Below, piece by piece: positions 63,291 through 64,000 of a stretch of DNA of 64,000 nucleotides; the first letter of the stretch is position 1; each line of letters opens with the position of its first letter. The notes beneath the pieces are model-generated. The model did no database searches. It was not told where the DNA came from and was given only the letters and a program-made list of their open reading frames with translations. The position numbers and the translations under genes were made by a program. Location of the stretch: NCBI RefSeq assembly GCF_019880385.1, contig NZ_CP082273.1:1860001-1924000 (forward strand). Reading direction: 5' to 3'. Source of the stretch: Nocardioides coralli. GTDB lineage: Bacteria > Actinomycetota > Actinomycetes > Propionibacteriales > Nocardioidaceae.

Positions 63291-64000
63291 TCATCGCGCC
63301 GTGCTGGTGAAGCGGCGTAGCCGCAGGCTGTTGGCCACCACCGACACCGAGGAGAAGGCCATCGCGGCGCCGGCCAGCATCGGGTTGAGCAGTCCGGCTG
63401 CGGCAAGGGGTAGCGCGGCGACGTTGTAGCCGAAGGCCCACGCCAGGTTGGTCTTGATGACCGTCAGCGTCCGCCGGGACAGGCGGATGGCGTCGGCGGC
63501 CGCGCGGAGGTCTCCACGGACCAGGGTGAGGTCGGAGGCTTCGATGGCGACGTCTGTGCCGGTGCCCATCGCGAGGCCGAGATCGGCCTGCGCGAGGGCT
63601 GCGGCGTCGTTGACGCCGTCGCCGACCATCGCGACCGTGCGACCTTCGCCCCGCAACCGCTTCACGACGTCGACCTTCTCGGCCGGCAGCACCTCGGCGA
63701 TCACGTCGGAGGCGGCGATCCCAACCTCGGCGGCCACCGCGCGGGCCACTGTCTGGTTGTCGCCGGTGAGCAGGATCGGGCGCAGCCCCAAGTCGCGGAG
63801 CTGGCCGATCGCTTCGGCCGAGGTCGGCTTGACCGCATCGGCTACCACCAGCACCCCTCGGGCGTGGCCGTCCCATCCGACGGCGACAGCCGTACCTCCG
63901 GTGGCCTGCGCCTCGTCGAGCCGTTGCGTGAGGGCTGGGGAGAGGTGCTGCGACCACTCGGTGAGCAGCCGTGGCCGGCCGACCAGGACGGCGCGAGAGC
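63291..64000 (-). CDS. Heavy-metal P-type ATPase, C-terminal part
   Basis: The gene enters from the right edge; only the last 235 or so residues are seen. They cover the end of the ATP-binding domain and the hinge: KPTSAEAIGQLRDLGLRPILLTGDNQTVA, then EVLPAEKVDVVKRL and the GDGVNDAAALAQADLGLAMGTGTD hinge, then the last two membrane helices. The YN and MxxSS motifs in the helices (AFGYNVAALPLAAAG and AGAAMAFSSVSVV) are those of copper-type P1B-1 pumps. It likely exports Cu(I) or Ag(I). Confidence 0.87.
   Translation of the reverse strand, partial: SRAVLVGRPRLLTEWSQHLSPALTQRLDEAQATGGTAVAVGWDGHARGVLVVADAVKPTSAEAIGQLRDLGLRPILLTGDNQTVARAVAAEVGIAASDVIAEVLPAEKVDVVKRLRGEGRTVAMVGDGVNDAAALAQADLGLAMGTGTDVAIEASDLTLVRGDLRAAADAIRLSRRTLTVIKTNLAWAFGYNVAALPLAAAGLLNPMLAGAAMAFSSVSVVANSLRLRRFTSTAR

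Noticed and set aside
63115..63294. 59-residue frame starting by ATGA overlap with the P-type ATPase stop
   Set aside because: The overlap is tempting but composition is unlike neighbours and no recognisable domain is present.

Overview
The window is high-GC actinobacterial chromosome. The gene set (RbpA, GarA, FtsR-type and Rv1830-type MerR regulators, Lnt next to a polyprenol-phosphate mannosyltransferase, SbcCD, paired DUF881 proteins around Sbp) and the gene style suggest a Nocardioides-like member of the Propionibacteriales. That genus guess is inference. At least sixteen genes, plus the gcvP leader, have a TANNNT -10 hexamer 6-7 bases before the start, so leaderless transcription appears common here.

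1-5441: an anaerobic-type lysine degradation set. kamA points left; kdd-kamD-kamE-kal point right with overlapping stop/start codons. Together they take lysine through beta-lysine and 3,5-diaminohexanoate to the 3-oxo acid, and deaminate 3-aminobutyryl-CoA. The cleavage enzyme Kce is not in the window.
5442-24000: a structured 380-base gap, then lnt-ppm1-fxsA, rbpA under a SigR-type promoter, a GDPD/MFS pair, ppk2, a MurA-like enzyme fused to an XRE DNA-binding domain with a perfect palindrome at its promoter, an alcohol dehydrogenase/PhoD pair, a cysteine-desulfurase-like protein, an AraC/VOC/UvrA-like trio, and a polysaccharide deacetylase with a poly-proline tail. A 28-bp site at 23549 has the exact architecture of a chromosome-dimer resolution site (dif), which would put the window at the replication terminus.
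24000-34008: a divergent pyrophosphatase, a cyclophilin lipoprotein, OsmC, FdhD, a cysteine-less HesB-like protein, SbcD/SbcC and a TldD/TldE pair.
34079-46639: a leftward run conserved with M. tuberculosis Rv1822-Rv1832: two CNNM/CorC proteins, PgsA-like, DUF881-Sbp-DUF881, GcvH, GarA, FtsR-like, DUF151 nuclease, Rv1830-like MerR, then gcvP behind a glycine riboswitch, and a serine hydrolase.
46838-58595: a DUF1800/DUF1501 export pair, two MEDS-domain proteins (STAS and anti-sigma ATPase types), a rhodanese, a large LuxR-family ATPase regulator, a DUF2071 protein, a DUF1059 protein and a large secreted protein.
58736-64000: the left end of a genomic island. A 3' fragment of tRNA-Pro and its terminator mark the junction. 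Beyond it lie a MerR regulator, a thioredoxin-like protein, a frameshifted MerT-like gene, a mercuric-reductase-like flavoprotein, a hypothetical gene, a lipoprotein and the C-terminal part of a heavy-metal P-type ATPase that runs off the right edge.
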